Below are positions 33,137 through 42,205 of a stretch of 64,000 nt of DNA, piece by piece; position 1 is the stretch's first letter, and every line of letters begins with the position of its first letter. The position numbers and the translations under genes are program-made. The stretch spans positions 372,001 to 436,000 of the forward strand of contig CANKYZ010000001.1 in the NCBI GenBank assembly GCA_947488325.1, given 5' to 3'. The stretch comes from an uncultured Erythrobacter sp. GTDB taxonomy: Bacteria > Pseudomonadota > Alphaproteobacteria > Sphingomonadales > Sphingomonadaceae. The notes beneath the pieces are model-generated. The model was not told the origin of the DNA. It saw nothing but the letters and a program-made list of their open reading frames with translations, and made no database searches.

Positions 33137-34996
33137 ATGCATTCATTTGATGTCATTGTGATTGGCGGCGGTCATGCCGGTGTCGAGGCGGCTTGTGCCG
33201 CTGCGAGGATGGGTGCGCGTACAGCACTTGTCAGCTTTGATTTGGGTGCAGTCGGCGCGATGAGCTGCAACCCTGCGATCGGTGGTTTGGGAAAAGGCCA
33301 CCTTGTCCGGGAAGTTGACGCTCTTGATGGAGTTATAGGCCGTGCCGCTGATGCCGGGGCGATCCATTACCGAATGCTCAACCGTTCAAAAGGCAGCGCT
33401 GTTTGGGGTCCCCGCGTGCAAGCGGATCGGGTCTTATTTAAAGCTGCCGTCCAATCCGTGGTTCGTGCTCAAGAGAATTTGACGCTGATTGAGGGAGAGG
33501 CTGCTGCTTTGGTCCTCTCGGGCGGCTCTGTTAGTGGACTTGAATTGGCGGACGGCACTGTGGTCGTGTCCTCACGCGTAGTGCTCTGCACAGGGACATT
33601 TCTGGGTGGGATCCTGTTTCGCGGTGAAGAACGGTTCGAAGGCGGACGAATCGGCGAGGACGCAGCCACACGATTGGCTGAACAATTGCGTGGTGCTGAA
33701 CTTCCAATGGCGCGGCTTAAGACTGGGACTCCACCTCGGCTAGATGGCCGGACGATTGATTGGTCTATGCTGGACGAACAGCCTTCCGATGACGAGAATT
33801 GGACGATGTCTCCGCTAACCGGTGCTCGCCGTAATCCTCAGGTCTTTTGCGCCATCACTCGCACTACACAGGCCGCGCATGATGTAATTCGCGCCAATTT
33901 GCATCGTTCACCGTTGTTTTCTGGCGCTATTGATGCTGCTGGACCGCGCTATTGTCCCTCGATTGAGGATAAGATCCACAGATTCGGCGACAGGGATGGT
34001 CATCAGGTTTTCCTTGAGCCTGAAGGTCTAACGACACATTTCGTCTACCCTAATGGGATTAGCACCTCTTTGCCGGTTGATGTGCAGCTCGAAATGCTGC
34101 GCGCGATGCCTGGCCTTAGTGTGGTTGAAATGGCGGTTCCAGGTTATGCGGTCGAATATGATCACATCGATCCGCGAGCGCTCACACCTGACCTTCAGGT
34201 CCGCGCCATCCCGGGTCTATATTGTGCAGGGCAGATCAATGGCACTACTGGGTATGAGGAAGCCGCAGCCCAGGGTCTTGTGGCTGGGTTTGAAGCGGCC
34301 GCAGCTGTATTGGGCAGGCAAGCGCCAAGATTAGACCGCGCCAACTCCTATATCGCCGTTATGATCGACGATCTAACGCTTCAAGGAGTGAGTGAACCCT
34401 ATCGAATGCTGACTTCTCGCGCTGAATACCGCCTACGATTGCGGGCTAACAATGCGTCAACTCGGCTCACCCCCTTAGGGCAGGATGCCGGATGCATAGG
34501 TGAAGAGCGTTCAGCGTGGTTTGAGCAGCGTGAGATGTCTCGGTCAGGAATTGCTGGAATGTTCGATTCGAAGATTCATGCGAAGCAACTGTGTGATCAC
34601 GGATTGCAAATCCGCCGCGATGGCGGCGAAAAAACAATTGCGGATTGGCTGCGTCATGACGGTGTGGATCTGACGGCGCTGTCCCCGTGGGTGGGAAACC
34701 TCGCTGAGGTCGACGCACAATTGATTGATGAGATGGCAGAAGACGCCGCCTATGCGCCTTATCTAGCACGCCAGGATGCTGAATTGCGCGATTTGAGGGC
34801 GAGTGAGGAACTGCCGCTGGGTGCAGAATTCCCATATGATCAGGTTCCTGGTCTTTCGAATGAGATGATCGAACGACTTTCTGTCGCCGCTCCCACGACA
34901 CTCGCGGCAGCTGGGCGGGTGGCTGGAGTGACACCGGCAGCGCTTTCCGCTTTGCTGGTCCATGCCCGCCGTTGGCAGCGCGAGCACGCAGCGTGA
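33137..34996 (+). CDS. mnmG: tRNA U34 modification enzyme MnmG (GidA)
   Basis: FAD- and NADH-using partner of MnmE in forming cmnm5U34. The dinucleotide-binding motif [19 protein letters not shown] starts near residue 7, [24 protein letters not shown] is the first family signature, and [20 protein letters not shown] the second. Length 619 is normal. It is flanked by parS sites and overlaps the rsmG GTG start by four bases. Confidence 0.97.
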   Translation: MHSFDVIVIGGGHAGVEAACAAARMGARTALVSFDLGAVGAMSCNPAIGGLGKGHLVREVDALDGVIGRAADAGAIHYRMLNRSKGSAVWGPRVQADRVLFKAAVQSVVRAQENLTLIEGEAAALVLSGGSVSGLELADGTVVVSSRVVLCTGTFLGGILFRGEERFEGGRIGEDAATRLAEQLRGAELPMARLKTGTPPRLDGRTIDWSMLDEQPSDDENWTMSPLTGARRNPQVFCAITRTTQAAHDVIRANLHRSPLFSGAIDAAGPRYCPSIEDKIHRFGDRDGHQVFLEPEGLTTHFVYPNGISTSLPVDVQLEMLRAMPGLSVVEMAVPGYAVEYDHIDPRALTPDLQVRAIPGLYCAGQINGTTGYEEAAAQGLVAGFEAAAAVLGRQAPRLDRANSYIAVMIDDLTLQGVSEPYRMLTSRAEYRLRLRANNASTRLTPLGQDAGCIGEERSAWFEQREMSRSGIAGMFDSKIHAKQLCDHGLQIRRDGGEKTIADWLRHDGVDLTALSPWVGNLAEVDAQLIDEMAEDAAYAPYLARQDAELRDLRASEELPLGAEFPYDQVPGLSNEMIERLSVAAPTTLAAAGRVAGVTPAALSALLVHARRWQREHAA

Positions 34997-35634
34997 GTGT
35001 TGGCGTCACAATATCAAGCGAGGCCGAGGCCCGCACCTATGTTGAGACTTGGGCTGATACAAAGGCTCGCGAGCGATTGGACCTCTTCGCCAAGCTTTTG
35101 TTGGCCGAAAACCAACAACAGAACCTTATCAGCAAGGCTTCGGAAGAGCATCTATGGGTGCGTCACTTTGCTGATAGCGCACAATTGTTAGAGCATGTTC
35201 CACGTGAAACATATGTAAGTGGGGCACCGGGCCCATGGCTTGATTTGGGAACAGGTGCTGGTCCACCGGGATTGGTGATCGCGATCCTACGCCCGCAATT
35301 TCGCACTGTTCTTGTCGAATCACGTGCGCGGCGCGTCGATTTTCTCGAACATTGTGTCGCTGAGTTAGGTCTAGAAAATTGCACTGTTCAAGGAGAACGT
35401 CTTGAGCGGGTGGATCCCTTTGAAACTTGGGTTATTTCTGCACGTGCATTCGCACCGCTGGAAAAACTCCTACGTTTATCCTCACCCTTCTCCACAAAGG
35501 CCACACGTTACCTCTTGCCCAAAGGGCGTTCTGCAGCGCACGAATTGGCAAATACGAAACCAAAGATTCGAAACATGTTTCACGTGGAACACTCATTGAC
35601 GGATTCGGAGGCTGGTATCATCGTGAGCAAATAA
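34993..35634 (+). CDS. rsmG: 16S rRNA (guanine527-N7)-methyltransferase RsmG
   Basis: Methylates G527 of 16S rRNA; loss gives low-level streptomycin resistance in other bacteria. The SAM-binding [17 protein letters not shown] and [16 protein letters not shown] are typical, as are [10 protein letters not shown] and [16 protein letters not shown] start at 34993 overlaps the mnmG stop (GTGA), giving 213 residues. Two parS sites are embedded in this coding sequence, encoding HVPRET and MFHVEH. Confidence 0.93.
   Translation: MSVGVTISSEAEARTYVETWADTKARERLDLFAKLLLAENQQQNLISKASEEHLWVRHFADSAQLLEHVPRETYVSGAPGPWLDLGTGAGPPGLVIAILRPQFRTVLVESRARRVDFLEHCVAELGLENCTVQGERLERVDPFETWVISARAFAPLEKLLRLSSPFSTKATRYLLPKGRSAAHELANTKPKIRNMFHVEHSLTDSEAGIIVSK
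35196..35211. promoter_or_regulatory. parS site 3 (within rsmG)
   Basis: TGTTCCACGTGAAACA, 15 of 16 matches to consensus with the central CACGTG intact, lies in the first third of rsmG. Confidence 0.88.
35576..35591. promoter_or_regulatory. parS site 4 (3' end of rsmG)
   Basis: TGTTTCACGTGGAACA, 15 of 16 matches to consensus, lies 43 bases before the rsmG stop and 105 bases before parA. Confidence 0.88.
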
Positions 35635-35696
35635 GCTCGTGAATATGTTATTTATCTGAGCGGACCCCAATTCTGGGGCAAAATGGGAAGCGCGCC

Positions 35697-36473
35697 ATGC
35701 TGACAATCGCAATTGCCAATCAAAAGGGCGGGGTGGGTAAAACCACAACCGCCATAAATATGGCCACTGCCATGGCAGCAACAGGCTGGCGGACGCTTCT
35801 AATCGATCTGGATCCGCAAGGTAATGCCTCCACTGGCTTGGGTATCGGTGCGGATCGTCGCGATGTTTCCAGTTATGATCTGCTGGTCGATGAAGTTCCT
35901 TTGGCCGAAGCGATGGTCGAAACCAGCATTCCTGGCCTCGATATTGTGCCCGCTACGGTAGATTTGAGTGGTGCTGAGGTCGAGTTGGTTTCAGTTGAAG
36001 AGCGGACAGCACGGTTGCGCGCCGCTCTCGAGAACCACGCTGGCCATGAAGTTTGCTTCATCGATTGCCCTCCGTCATTGGGTCTGCTGACTCTGAATGC
36101 ACTTTGCGCCGCCGATACGTTGTTGGTGCCGTTGCAATGTGAGTTCTTTGCTCTTGAGGGACTTAGTCAGCTTCTTCAGACCGTTGAGAGGGTCCAACAG
36201 CGCTTTAATCCGTCGCTCGACATTATCGGTGTTGCTCTTACCATGTATGATCGCCGCAATCGTTTGACCGAAGAGGTGTCCGATAATGTACGTGAATGTC
36301 TAGGCAATCTCGTGTTTGAAACTGTCATTCCGCGCAATGTGCGGCTATCCGAAGCGCCGAGCCATGGCCTGCCGGCGCTTATCTATGATCATTCCTGTGT
36401 TGGCAGCCGTGCCTATATTGCTTTGGCGCGTGAGTTGATCGGCCGTTTTCCACCTGAGAGGCAAGCCGCGTGA
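35697..36473 (+). CDS. parA: Chromosome partitioning ATPase ParA
   Basis: Deviant Walker A ATPase that forms the nucleoid gradient used to move ParB-parS complexes. KGGVGKTTT (residues 10-18) carries the signature lysine, LIDLDPQGNASTGLG holds the A' aspartate, and CFIDCPPSLGLLTLNAL the Walker B. At 258 residues it is a short, chromosomal-type ParA without an N-terminal DNA-binding domain. parB starts inside its stop codon (GTGA). Confidence 0.96.
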   Translation: MLTIAIANQKGGVGKTTTAINMATAMAATGWRTLLIDLDPQGNASTGLGIGADRRDVSSYDLLVDEVPLAEAMVETSIPGLDIVPATVDLSGAEVELVSVEERTARLRAALENHAGHEVCFIDCPPSLGLLTLNALCAADTLLVPLQCEFFALEGLSQLLQTVERVQQRFNPSLDIIGVALTMYDRRNRLTEEVSDNVRECLGNLVFETVIPRNVRLSEAPSHGLPALIYDHSCVGSRAYIALARELIGRFPPERQAA

Positions 36474-37471
36474 GTAAGAACATTTCAGATCCCATTCGTT
36501 TCTCGGTTCCGCAACGCGATCCGGCTGATCGCAAAAAAAAGCCAAGTCGCGGGCTGGGTAAGGGGTTGGGTGCTCTCATGGGTGAAACTCAACGCGAGGA
36601 ACCTTTGGTGCGCAGTGACGCGCCGCAGGCGGTTGGTGATGCCGCGTCCAGTCAGTCTGGGTCACCTGATTCGCTGCTCAACTCGCTCGCAATCGCATCA
36701 ATTGAGCCGTTGCCGGGAAACCCGCGCAAGCATTTCGATGAGAAAACTCTCGAGGAATTGGCTGCATCGATCGCCAAACGCGGTGTAATTCAGCCTATTA
36801 TCGTGCGCCCAAGGGGTGGTGGAAAGTATCAACTCGTTGCCGGTGAACGCCGCTGGCGCGCGGCGCAAAAGGCGCGCTTGCATGAGATACCGGCGCTTGT
36901 ACGGAATCTTGATGATCGCGAAGTGATGGCTCTAGCTCTGATAGAGAATCTCCAACGCGAAGATCTTAACCCAGTCGAAGAGGCGCGCGCCTATCAACGC
37001 TTGTCCGATGATGAGGGTATGACGCAGGCAGAAATTGCACGGATGGTTGAAAAGTCGCGCAGTCATGTCGCGAATATTCAGCGACTGCTTGGTTTGCCAG
37101 AGGCTGTGCTTGATCTAGTTGAAGGGGGCAGGCTCTCAATGGGTCATGCTCGCGCACTTATAGGTCAGGCTGATGCGACGGACCTCGCCAAAAAGGCTGT
37201 GAACGACAATCTTTCTGTGCGTGAGATTGAAAAACTGGTCCGTCAGGCCGCGAAGACCATTAATGCAGTTGATGGAGCAGGCCATGTTGCACCATTACCT
37301 GCGGAGAATGCTGATATCGAAGCAGTGCAGCGCCACCTCGAAGAATTTCTTGGCCTGAAAGTCCGAATTAGAGCCGATTCTGATCCACGCTCAGGGGATA
37401 TCACGATTAAATATGGTTCGCTCGATCAGTTGGACCTTGTTTGTCAGCGCCTGACGGGTGGCGATATTTAA
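36470..37471 (+). CDS. parB: Chromosome partitioning CTPase / centromere-binding protein ParB
   Basis: Binds parS and spreads as a CTP-dependent clamp. The N-terminal RGLGKGLGALMGE is the ParA-stimulating region. The CTP-binding domain has PLPGNPRKHFDEKTLEELAAS and GERRWRAAQ near residue 125, and EDLNPVEEARAY leads to the helix-turn-helix MTQAEIARMVEKSRSHVANIQRLL. A C-terminal dimerisation domain ends the 333 residues. Its four candidate binding sites lie 0.9-4.1 kb upstream. GTG start, coupled to parA. Confidence 0.96.
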   Translation: MSKNISDPIRFSVPQRDPADRKKKPSRGLGKGLGALMGETQREEPLVRSDAPQAVGDAASSQSGSPDSLLNSLAIASIEPLPGNPRKHFDEKTLEELAASIAKRGVIQPIIVRPRGGGKYQLVAGERRWRAAQKARLHEIPALVRNLDDREVMALALIENLQREDLNPVEEARAYQRLSDDEGMTQAEIARMVEKSRSHVANIQRLLGLPEAVLDLVEGGRLSMGHARALIGQADATDLAKKAVNDNLSVREIEKLVRQAAKTINAVDGAGHVAPLPAENADIEAVQRHLEEFLGLKVRIRADSDPRSGDITIKYGSLDQLDLVCQRLTGGDI

Positions 37472-37554
37472 GCTCAGGTCTCACTGAACATTTACCTGAA
37501 ACCCGCAGAAACCCTGCGGATATGCTTACTATCGTCCTAATTCCTACCGCGCTG

Positions 37555-37568
37555 TTAAGCATACTTAA
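37555..37568. promoter_or_regulatory. Short palindrome upstream of the pilin-like gene
   Basis: TTAAG-CATA-CTTAA, a perfect 5-base inverted repeat in the 245-base gap between parB and the DUF4402 gene, 148 bases before its ATG. It could be a factor-binding site. The gap also has a small hairpin (CCGCAG at 37503, CTGCGG at 37514) without a T-run. Confidence 0.3.
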
Positions 37569-37716
37569 AAACGAAAGCTGAACTCCGCAATCGTACTTAG
37601 ATCTGGCGAACGGGGGCACAAACCTGTTCGGCAGGCATGATCAAACGGTGCGAATCGAAAACTCCGTCCGACCATGCGTGCAACGGGACATGATTACGCT
37701 TTGAAGGACCAAAAAT

Positions 37717-38259
37717 ATGACCAAGACCATTCGTTTCGGCGCAGCCGGAATCGCCATGTTTGCCGCACTCGGCATGAGCTCAGTTGCTCAAGCTCAAGAC
37801 TCTGCAACTGCTGATGCAACTGCAGAAATTCTCGAAGCACTCGTGCTGACCAACAATTCAGCTCTCGACTTCGGCACCATGGTTGTAAGCGGCGGCGGTG
37901 CTGTCACCATTGCAGCTGATGGCACGCTGACTTGCTCCGCAACTGACATCATTTGCTCTGGCACAACCAGTGTTGCTGGCTTTTCTGTTGAAGGCACAGC
38001 CAATAACGCTGTGACCATCAACCTGCCAACTGGTTCGGTTGAACTGCGTCACCCTGCCTTTACCCCGGCGACTGCGCTTCAGCATGCTATTGAACTCAAC
38101 AACTTCACTGCAAGCGAAAACGGCACTGGCGGCCCAGAAGTAACGCTTGACGGCGCTGGCGAAGCAACTTTCGACGTGGGTGGCACGATCACCCTCGACG
38201 GCAGCGAAGAAGCTGGCACCTTTGACGGAACTTTCGACGTTTCAGTCGAATATTCTTGA
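37717..38259 (+). CDS. DUF4402 secreted pilin-like protein
   Basis: A 180-residue exported protein. A signal peptide ends at SVAQA-QDS (residue 26). The mature part is rich in Gly, Ala, Thr and Ser, has two cysteines (LTCSATDIICSG) likely to form a disulfide, and is predicted all-beta. It contains the DUF4402 pattern LDFGTMVVSGGGAVTI and GFSVEGTANNAVTI. DUF4402 proteins are frequently encoded beside periplasmic chaperones and ushers, as here, and are probably fibre subunits. It has a good AAGGA site and its own terminator, suggesting abundant expression relative to the genes behind it. Confidence 0.82.
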   Translation: MTKTIRFGAAGIAMFAALGMSSVAQAQDSATADATAEILEALVLTNNSALDFGTMVVSGGGAVTIAADGTLTCSATDIICSGTTSVAGFSVEGTANNAVTINLPTGSVELRHPAFTPATALQHAIELNNFTASENGTGGPEVTLDGAGEATFDVGGTITLDGSEEAGTFDGTFDVSVEYS

Positions 38260-38309
38260 AGTTTAGACCGGCGTCATTTGCACGCGGGATAAACCTAATA
38301 AGACTGAGT

Positions 38310-38340
38310 CGCGCTCTCCCCCGGGAGCGCGGCTTTTTCT
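38310..38340 (+). terminator. Intrinsic terminator after the DUF4402 gene
   Basis: CGCGCTCTCCC pairs with GGGAGCGCG (one bulged T) and is followed by GCTTTTTCTT. It may attenuate read-through, making much more pilin mRNA than chaperone and usher mRNA. Confidence 0.8.
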
Positions 38341-38468
38341 TGTTCAATCGCCTCGTAACTGCCGCGTAAGTTTAGTCCATATTAACCCTAATCCCTTACC
38401 AAGCTCAGTGAAACTACGCAGGCCAACAGGAACAAACCTGTCATCCTGTCCAAGGAGCTATCGGCGAA

Positions 38469-39311
38469 ATGTCTTTCAAAACATTACGGAAATTGGCCAG
38501 TCGGGCCGCAACCATCGCAGCGCTTTTCGCAATTGCAATGGGGGTTCCGACCCAAGCCAGCGCACAAGGTGATTTACTTGTCGCGCCCACACGAGTGATT
38601 CTTGATGGATCGCGCGGGACCGAAGTCATCCTAAGCAATATCGGCACGGAAGAGGCAACATATCGGATTGGCCTTGAGTTGCGCCGCATGCTCGAAAACG
38701 GACGTCTCGTCCCGGTAGAACGGACCGATGCAAACGAATCAGAAGAGGCTGCAATGGGCATGATCCGCTATGCTCCGCGCCGGATTACCCTGCCACCTGG
38801 CCAACCCCAAGCTGTCCGCTTGGCAGCGCGCCCAGGTGCCGATTTGCCTGATGGGGAATACCGGGTGCACATGTCATTCAAAGCAATCCCGCGCCCACGC
38901 GAAGTGACCGCAACCGATCAGCCTGCTGAAGGCGTCTCCATCCAGCTGATCCCGATTTACGGCGTGACCATCCCCATCATCGTGCGACATGGCCGTGTTG
39001 AGGCGCAGGTTGCGATCAATCAGGCGAGCATCGTGCAAGGCGAAGATGGGCCCGAGCTTGCGTTTTCGATCAGCCGGTCTGGCGATAGCTCGACTTATGG
39101 TGTGCTGACGGTGACAAAGCCTGGCATCGAGGAACCCATTCTGCTTCTTCGCGGTCTCGCGGTTTATCCTGAACTCAATGAGAGGCAGGTCCGAGTGCGA
39201 CTAACCCCAGAGCAGGTCGCCAATTTCAATGGGCAATTGCGCATTGAATATCGTGAGACATCCGAAGCGGGTGGCGGCCTTATTGCAGCAGTGGACAGTT
39301 TCGTCGGTTAA
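38469..39311 (+). CDS. Periplasmic fimbrial-type chaperone
   Basis: A 280-residue exported protein with a signal peptide ending near TQASA-QGD. It has a PapD-like N-terminal Ig domain: LVAPTRVILDGSRGTEVILSN resembles the G1-strand donor region, and RYAPRRITLPPGQPQAVRL the conserved beta strands with a surface arginine. The second domain covers about residues 155-280. Such chaperones hold pilin subunits by donor-strand complementation until the usher accepts them. The gene lies between the pilin-like and usher-like genes. Confidence 0.85.
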   Translation: MSFKTLRKLASRAATIAALFAIAMGVPTQASAQGDLLVAPTRVILDGSRGTEVILSNIGTEEATYRIGLELRRMLENGRLVPVERTDANESEEAAMGMIRYAPRRITLPPGQPQAVRLAARPGADLPDGEYRVHMSFKAIPRPREVTATDQPAEGVSIQLIPIYGVTIPIIVRHGRVEAQVAINQASIVQGEDGPELAFSISRSGDSSTYGVLTVTKPGIEEPILLLRGLAVYPELNERQVRVRLTPEQVANFNGQLRIEYRETSEAGGGLIAAVDSFVG

Positions 39312-39356
39312 GGCACCGGCCCCATCCGGCAGCCTGTCTGCTGGGAAATTCTAACC

Positions 39357-42149
39357 ATGTTAGCACTTCGTCATCGAACCCTAAGCGCCGCTGCGAGTTT
39401 CGCAGCGGCGCTTGGTGTGTTTTCGATCGGCGCGCCAGCCTTGGCGCAAAGTGCGCCCGTAAGCACTCCGACTGAATTGAATGCAGGGGCATCAAATGTG
39501 CCGTCATGGCAGGCCAATGATGACGATTTCCTGTTCCTTCAGCTCGTCATTGAAAACTTCAAACTTAACTTTGACGTGCGCGGATACCAAACCGACCAGG
39601 GTGTTTGTCTGGACCTGGCGGATGTGATCCAATCGCTTGACCTACCTATCCGGATCGACAAAGAGTCGCGCCGCGCAACTGGCTGGTTGTTTGCGGAGGA
39701 TCAACGATTCACTCTCGACCGCGACTCCAATACAGTACAAAACATGAACACCGGACGTGCACCGGTTTCTCAAGACATTTATGACACACCTGAAGGGTGG
39801 TGCGTGGATACCGATGCGCTCTCGCGATGGTTTGGCCTTACATTCCGCCCGGACCTTTATAATGCGATTGTGCGGCTCGAATCTGATGCAGAATTGCCCT
39901 TTATGCAGGCTATTGAGCGCAGAAGTCGCGCTGCACGACTTCGCAGCCGCCCAGCTCAGTTTGATCTTTCGCAATATCCAAATGCGGATATGGAATATCG
40001 CGCCTGGCGTACCCCATCGCTCGATGTAGTTGCGCAAGTGGGCGTCACGACGGGCGAGGGAGGCAGAAGCGGTTCTGAGGGCCGGGTCGAGCTCTTTGCT
40101 GCGGGAGAGGCTCTTGGGGCCAGCTATTTCGCTCGGATTGCGACGGATGACCAACTTAACCCGCAGGCTGTGCGTGTGCGCGCTTATCGAAACGATCCAG
40201 ACGGAGGTCTTTTAGGTCCACTTGACGCAACTCAGGTTGCTGTGGGTGACGTAGAGACTTTACCGGGACGTTTGACAGGTCAAACCGCCATCGGGCGGGG
40301 TGTGTTTATCAGCAATCGCCCCTTGGGACAGTCTTCACGCTTCTCTACCACCACTTTGCGTGGCGTTTTGCCTGGCGGATGGGATGCAGAGCTGTATCGC
40401 AATGGTCAGTTGATCGCATTTCAGGATGGTCGCGGTGACGGCCGATACGAGTTCATTGATGTTGAACTCTTCTTCGGGCGCAATGATCTCGAAGTCGTGC
40501 TCTATGGCCCGCAAGGGCAGGTTCGGCGTGATAAGACCTCTGTGCCGGTTGGCTTCAACCAGATTGAGCCTGGTCAAACCTATTATTGGGTAGGCGCAGT
40601 GCAGGACAACCGAGACCTTTTTGATCTTGGGAACGGTGTCCAGATAGGCCAAGAGAAATGGCGCTGGGGAGTAGGGATTGAACGCGGCCTTGATCAAAGG
40701 ACCAGCGCCAGATTTGGTGCCCAAAGCCTGTTCTTCGACGGAGCCCGCCGCAACTATGTGGAAGGGGCTGTTGCGCGAACATTGGGGGCAATGCAGCTAG
40801 AATTGGCTGCTGCACATGAAGTCGGGGCCGGTGGGGTTGCCGAAGCAAACGCACTTGGGCGATTAGGACGCTTCAATTTCGGCGCAAATGCGCTTGTATC
40901 CTTTGGCAATTTCACCAGTGAGTTCGCAGAAGGGTCGATCGACTATCGTGGTGGTTTCAATTTTGACACTTCGCTTAGCTTGGGTAAGGTTTCGCTGCCT
41001 GTTCAGGGCGATATTTCACATTCAAAGCTCAAAGATGGGTCCGAAGTTAACGAATTCCTAATAACGACTTCTGTCACAGCTGGGCGTTATGCATTGTCCG
41101 CGCAGTTAAGCCATCAGGAACGCAGCGCGGGGGAAACCGCGCCGGCGCGTACCGATACACAATTGCGATTGCTTGCTAATGCGCGTTTCAGTGACTTCCG
41201 CGTGCGTGGCAATGCGACATTCCAAATTGCAGGCCGGGATCAAGGGTTTGAAAGCGCGACCGTCCGAGTCGACACTGATTTGGGAGAAGATGCTGAGCTG
41301 CAAGGCCAGATCGACTACACTGCAAGGGTGGACGAATTCCGTCTAACCGCTGGTTACACTCGCCGGTTTGATGAGTTTTCCTTGCGCGGTGATGCATTCG
41401 TGACTTCGCGCGGCGGTGTTGGCGCTGCAGTTCAACTCGCCTTTAGCCTTGGTCCAGATCCGGTTTCGGGAGGGATTCGCGTCACCAACAACAAATTGGC
41501 ACGCAGCGGCCAAGCGGCTGTGACTGTGTTCCGCGACGATAATGGTAATGCGCGCCGCGATCCTGGCGAAGAATTGCTTCCTGACGTGCTGGTCGAAGCG
41601 GGTTTGCGCAGGACTGATGCAATCACCGGTGAAAACGGTCGTGCAATTGTCGATGATCTGCGCCCATTTCGCCCAGTATTGGTTGGCATCGATGAAACAT
41701 CGCTTGATGATCCATTCCTTGCACCTTCGACAAAGGGCGTCGTGCTTACTCCGCGCCCCGGAGTGGTGGCTCAGATCGAACTGGCAATCTCTCCTACCGG
41801 AGAAATTGAAGGATCGATCCTTAATCCATCGGGCACACAGCAATCTGGCGTCCGGTTGGAGCTGGTCGACAATCGCGGAGCTGTGGCCGCTGAAACTATC
41901 AGCGAATTTGACGGATTCTTCCTGTTCCAGCGCGTTCCCTATGGTCAGTACCGGCTGCGGGTCGCAGAAGAGGCCGCAACGACTTTGAATGTCGCACGGC
42001 CTCTGTTGTTAAGCGATGGTCGCCGTGTTTTCATGCTGGGCAGCGGTGAGGATATCATCCGCTTTGGCACGATCAGGCTTGTTCCTGACGATAGTCCCGA
42101 CGCACCGCTTGAAGGCGGCCCTGTTATTGCTGCGGTCAGACCAGAATAA
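39357..42149 (+). CDS. Outer-membrane usher-like protein with C-terminal Ig-like domains
   Basis: A 930-residue exported protein; the signal peptide ends near APALA-QSA. Residues 60-180 form a two-lobed N-terminal domain with two cysteine-containing repeats (GVCLDLADVIQSL and GWCVDTDALSRWFG). Residues about 215-700 are beta-barrel-like with many alternating strands and usher-type phrases such as LRGVLPGGWDAELYRNGQLI and FGRNDLEVVLYGPQG. The C-terminal part holds two Ig-like, carboxypeptidase-regulatory or SdrD-type domains (VFRDDNGNARRDPGEELLPD, then EIEGSILNPSG). It probably forms the export pore for the DUF4402 fibre. Assignment rests on layout and neighbours. Confidence 0.75.
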   Translation: MLALRHRTLSAAASFAAALGVFSIGAPALAQSAPVSTPTELNAGASNVPSWQANDDDFLFLQLVIENFKLNFDVRGYQTDQGVCLDLADVIQSLDLPIRIDKESRRATGWLFAEDQRFTLDRDSNTVQNMNTGRAPVSQDIYDTPEGWCVDTDALSRWFGLTFRPDLYNAIVRLESDAELPFMQAIERRSRAARLRSRPAQFDLSQYPNADMEYRAWRTPSLDVVAQVGVTTGEGGRSGSEGRVELFAAGEALGASYFARIATDDQLNPQAVRVRAYRNDPDGGLLGPLDATQVAVGDVETLPGRLTGQTAIGRGVFISNRPLGQSSRFSTTTLRGVLPGGWDAELYRNGQLIAFQDGRGDGRYEFIDVELFFGRNDLEVVLYGPQGQVRRDKTSVPVGFNQIEPGQTYYWVGAVQDNRDLFDLGNGVQIGQEKWRWGVGIERGLDQRTSARFGAQSLFFDGARRNYVEGAVARTLGAMQLELAAAHEVGAGGVAEANALGRLGRFNFGANALVSFGNFTSEFAEGSIDYRGGFNFDTSLSLGKVSLPVQGDISHSKLKDGSEVNEFLITTSVTAGRYALSAQLSHQERSAGETAPARTDTQLRLLANARFSDFRVRGNATFQIAGRDQGFESATVRVDTDLGEDAELQGQIDYTARVDEFRLTAGYTRRFDEFSLRGDAFVTSRGGVGAAVQLAFSLGPDPVSGGIRVTNNKLARSGQAAVTVFRDDNGNARRDPGEELLPDVLVEAGLRRTDAITGENGRAIVDDLRPFRPVLVGIDETSLDDPFLAPSTKGVVLTPRPGVVAQIELAISPTGEIEGSILNPSGTQQSGVRLELVDNRGAVAAETISEFDGFFLFQRVPYGQYRLRVAEEAATTLNVARPLLLSDGRRVFMLGSGEDIIRFGTIRLVPDDSPDAPLEGGPVIAAVRPE

Positions 42150-42205
42150 AGCATCTAGTTTTTTGGCCGAAGCCAGCAGGATTTGCCCCTGATTCAGATA
42201 CCTAA

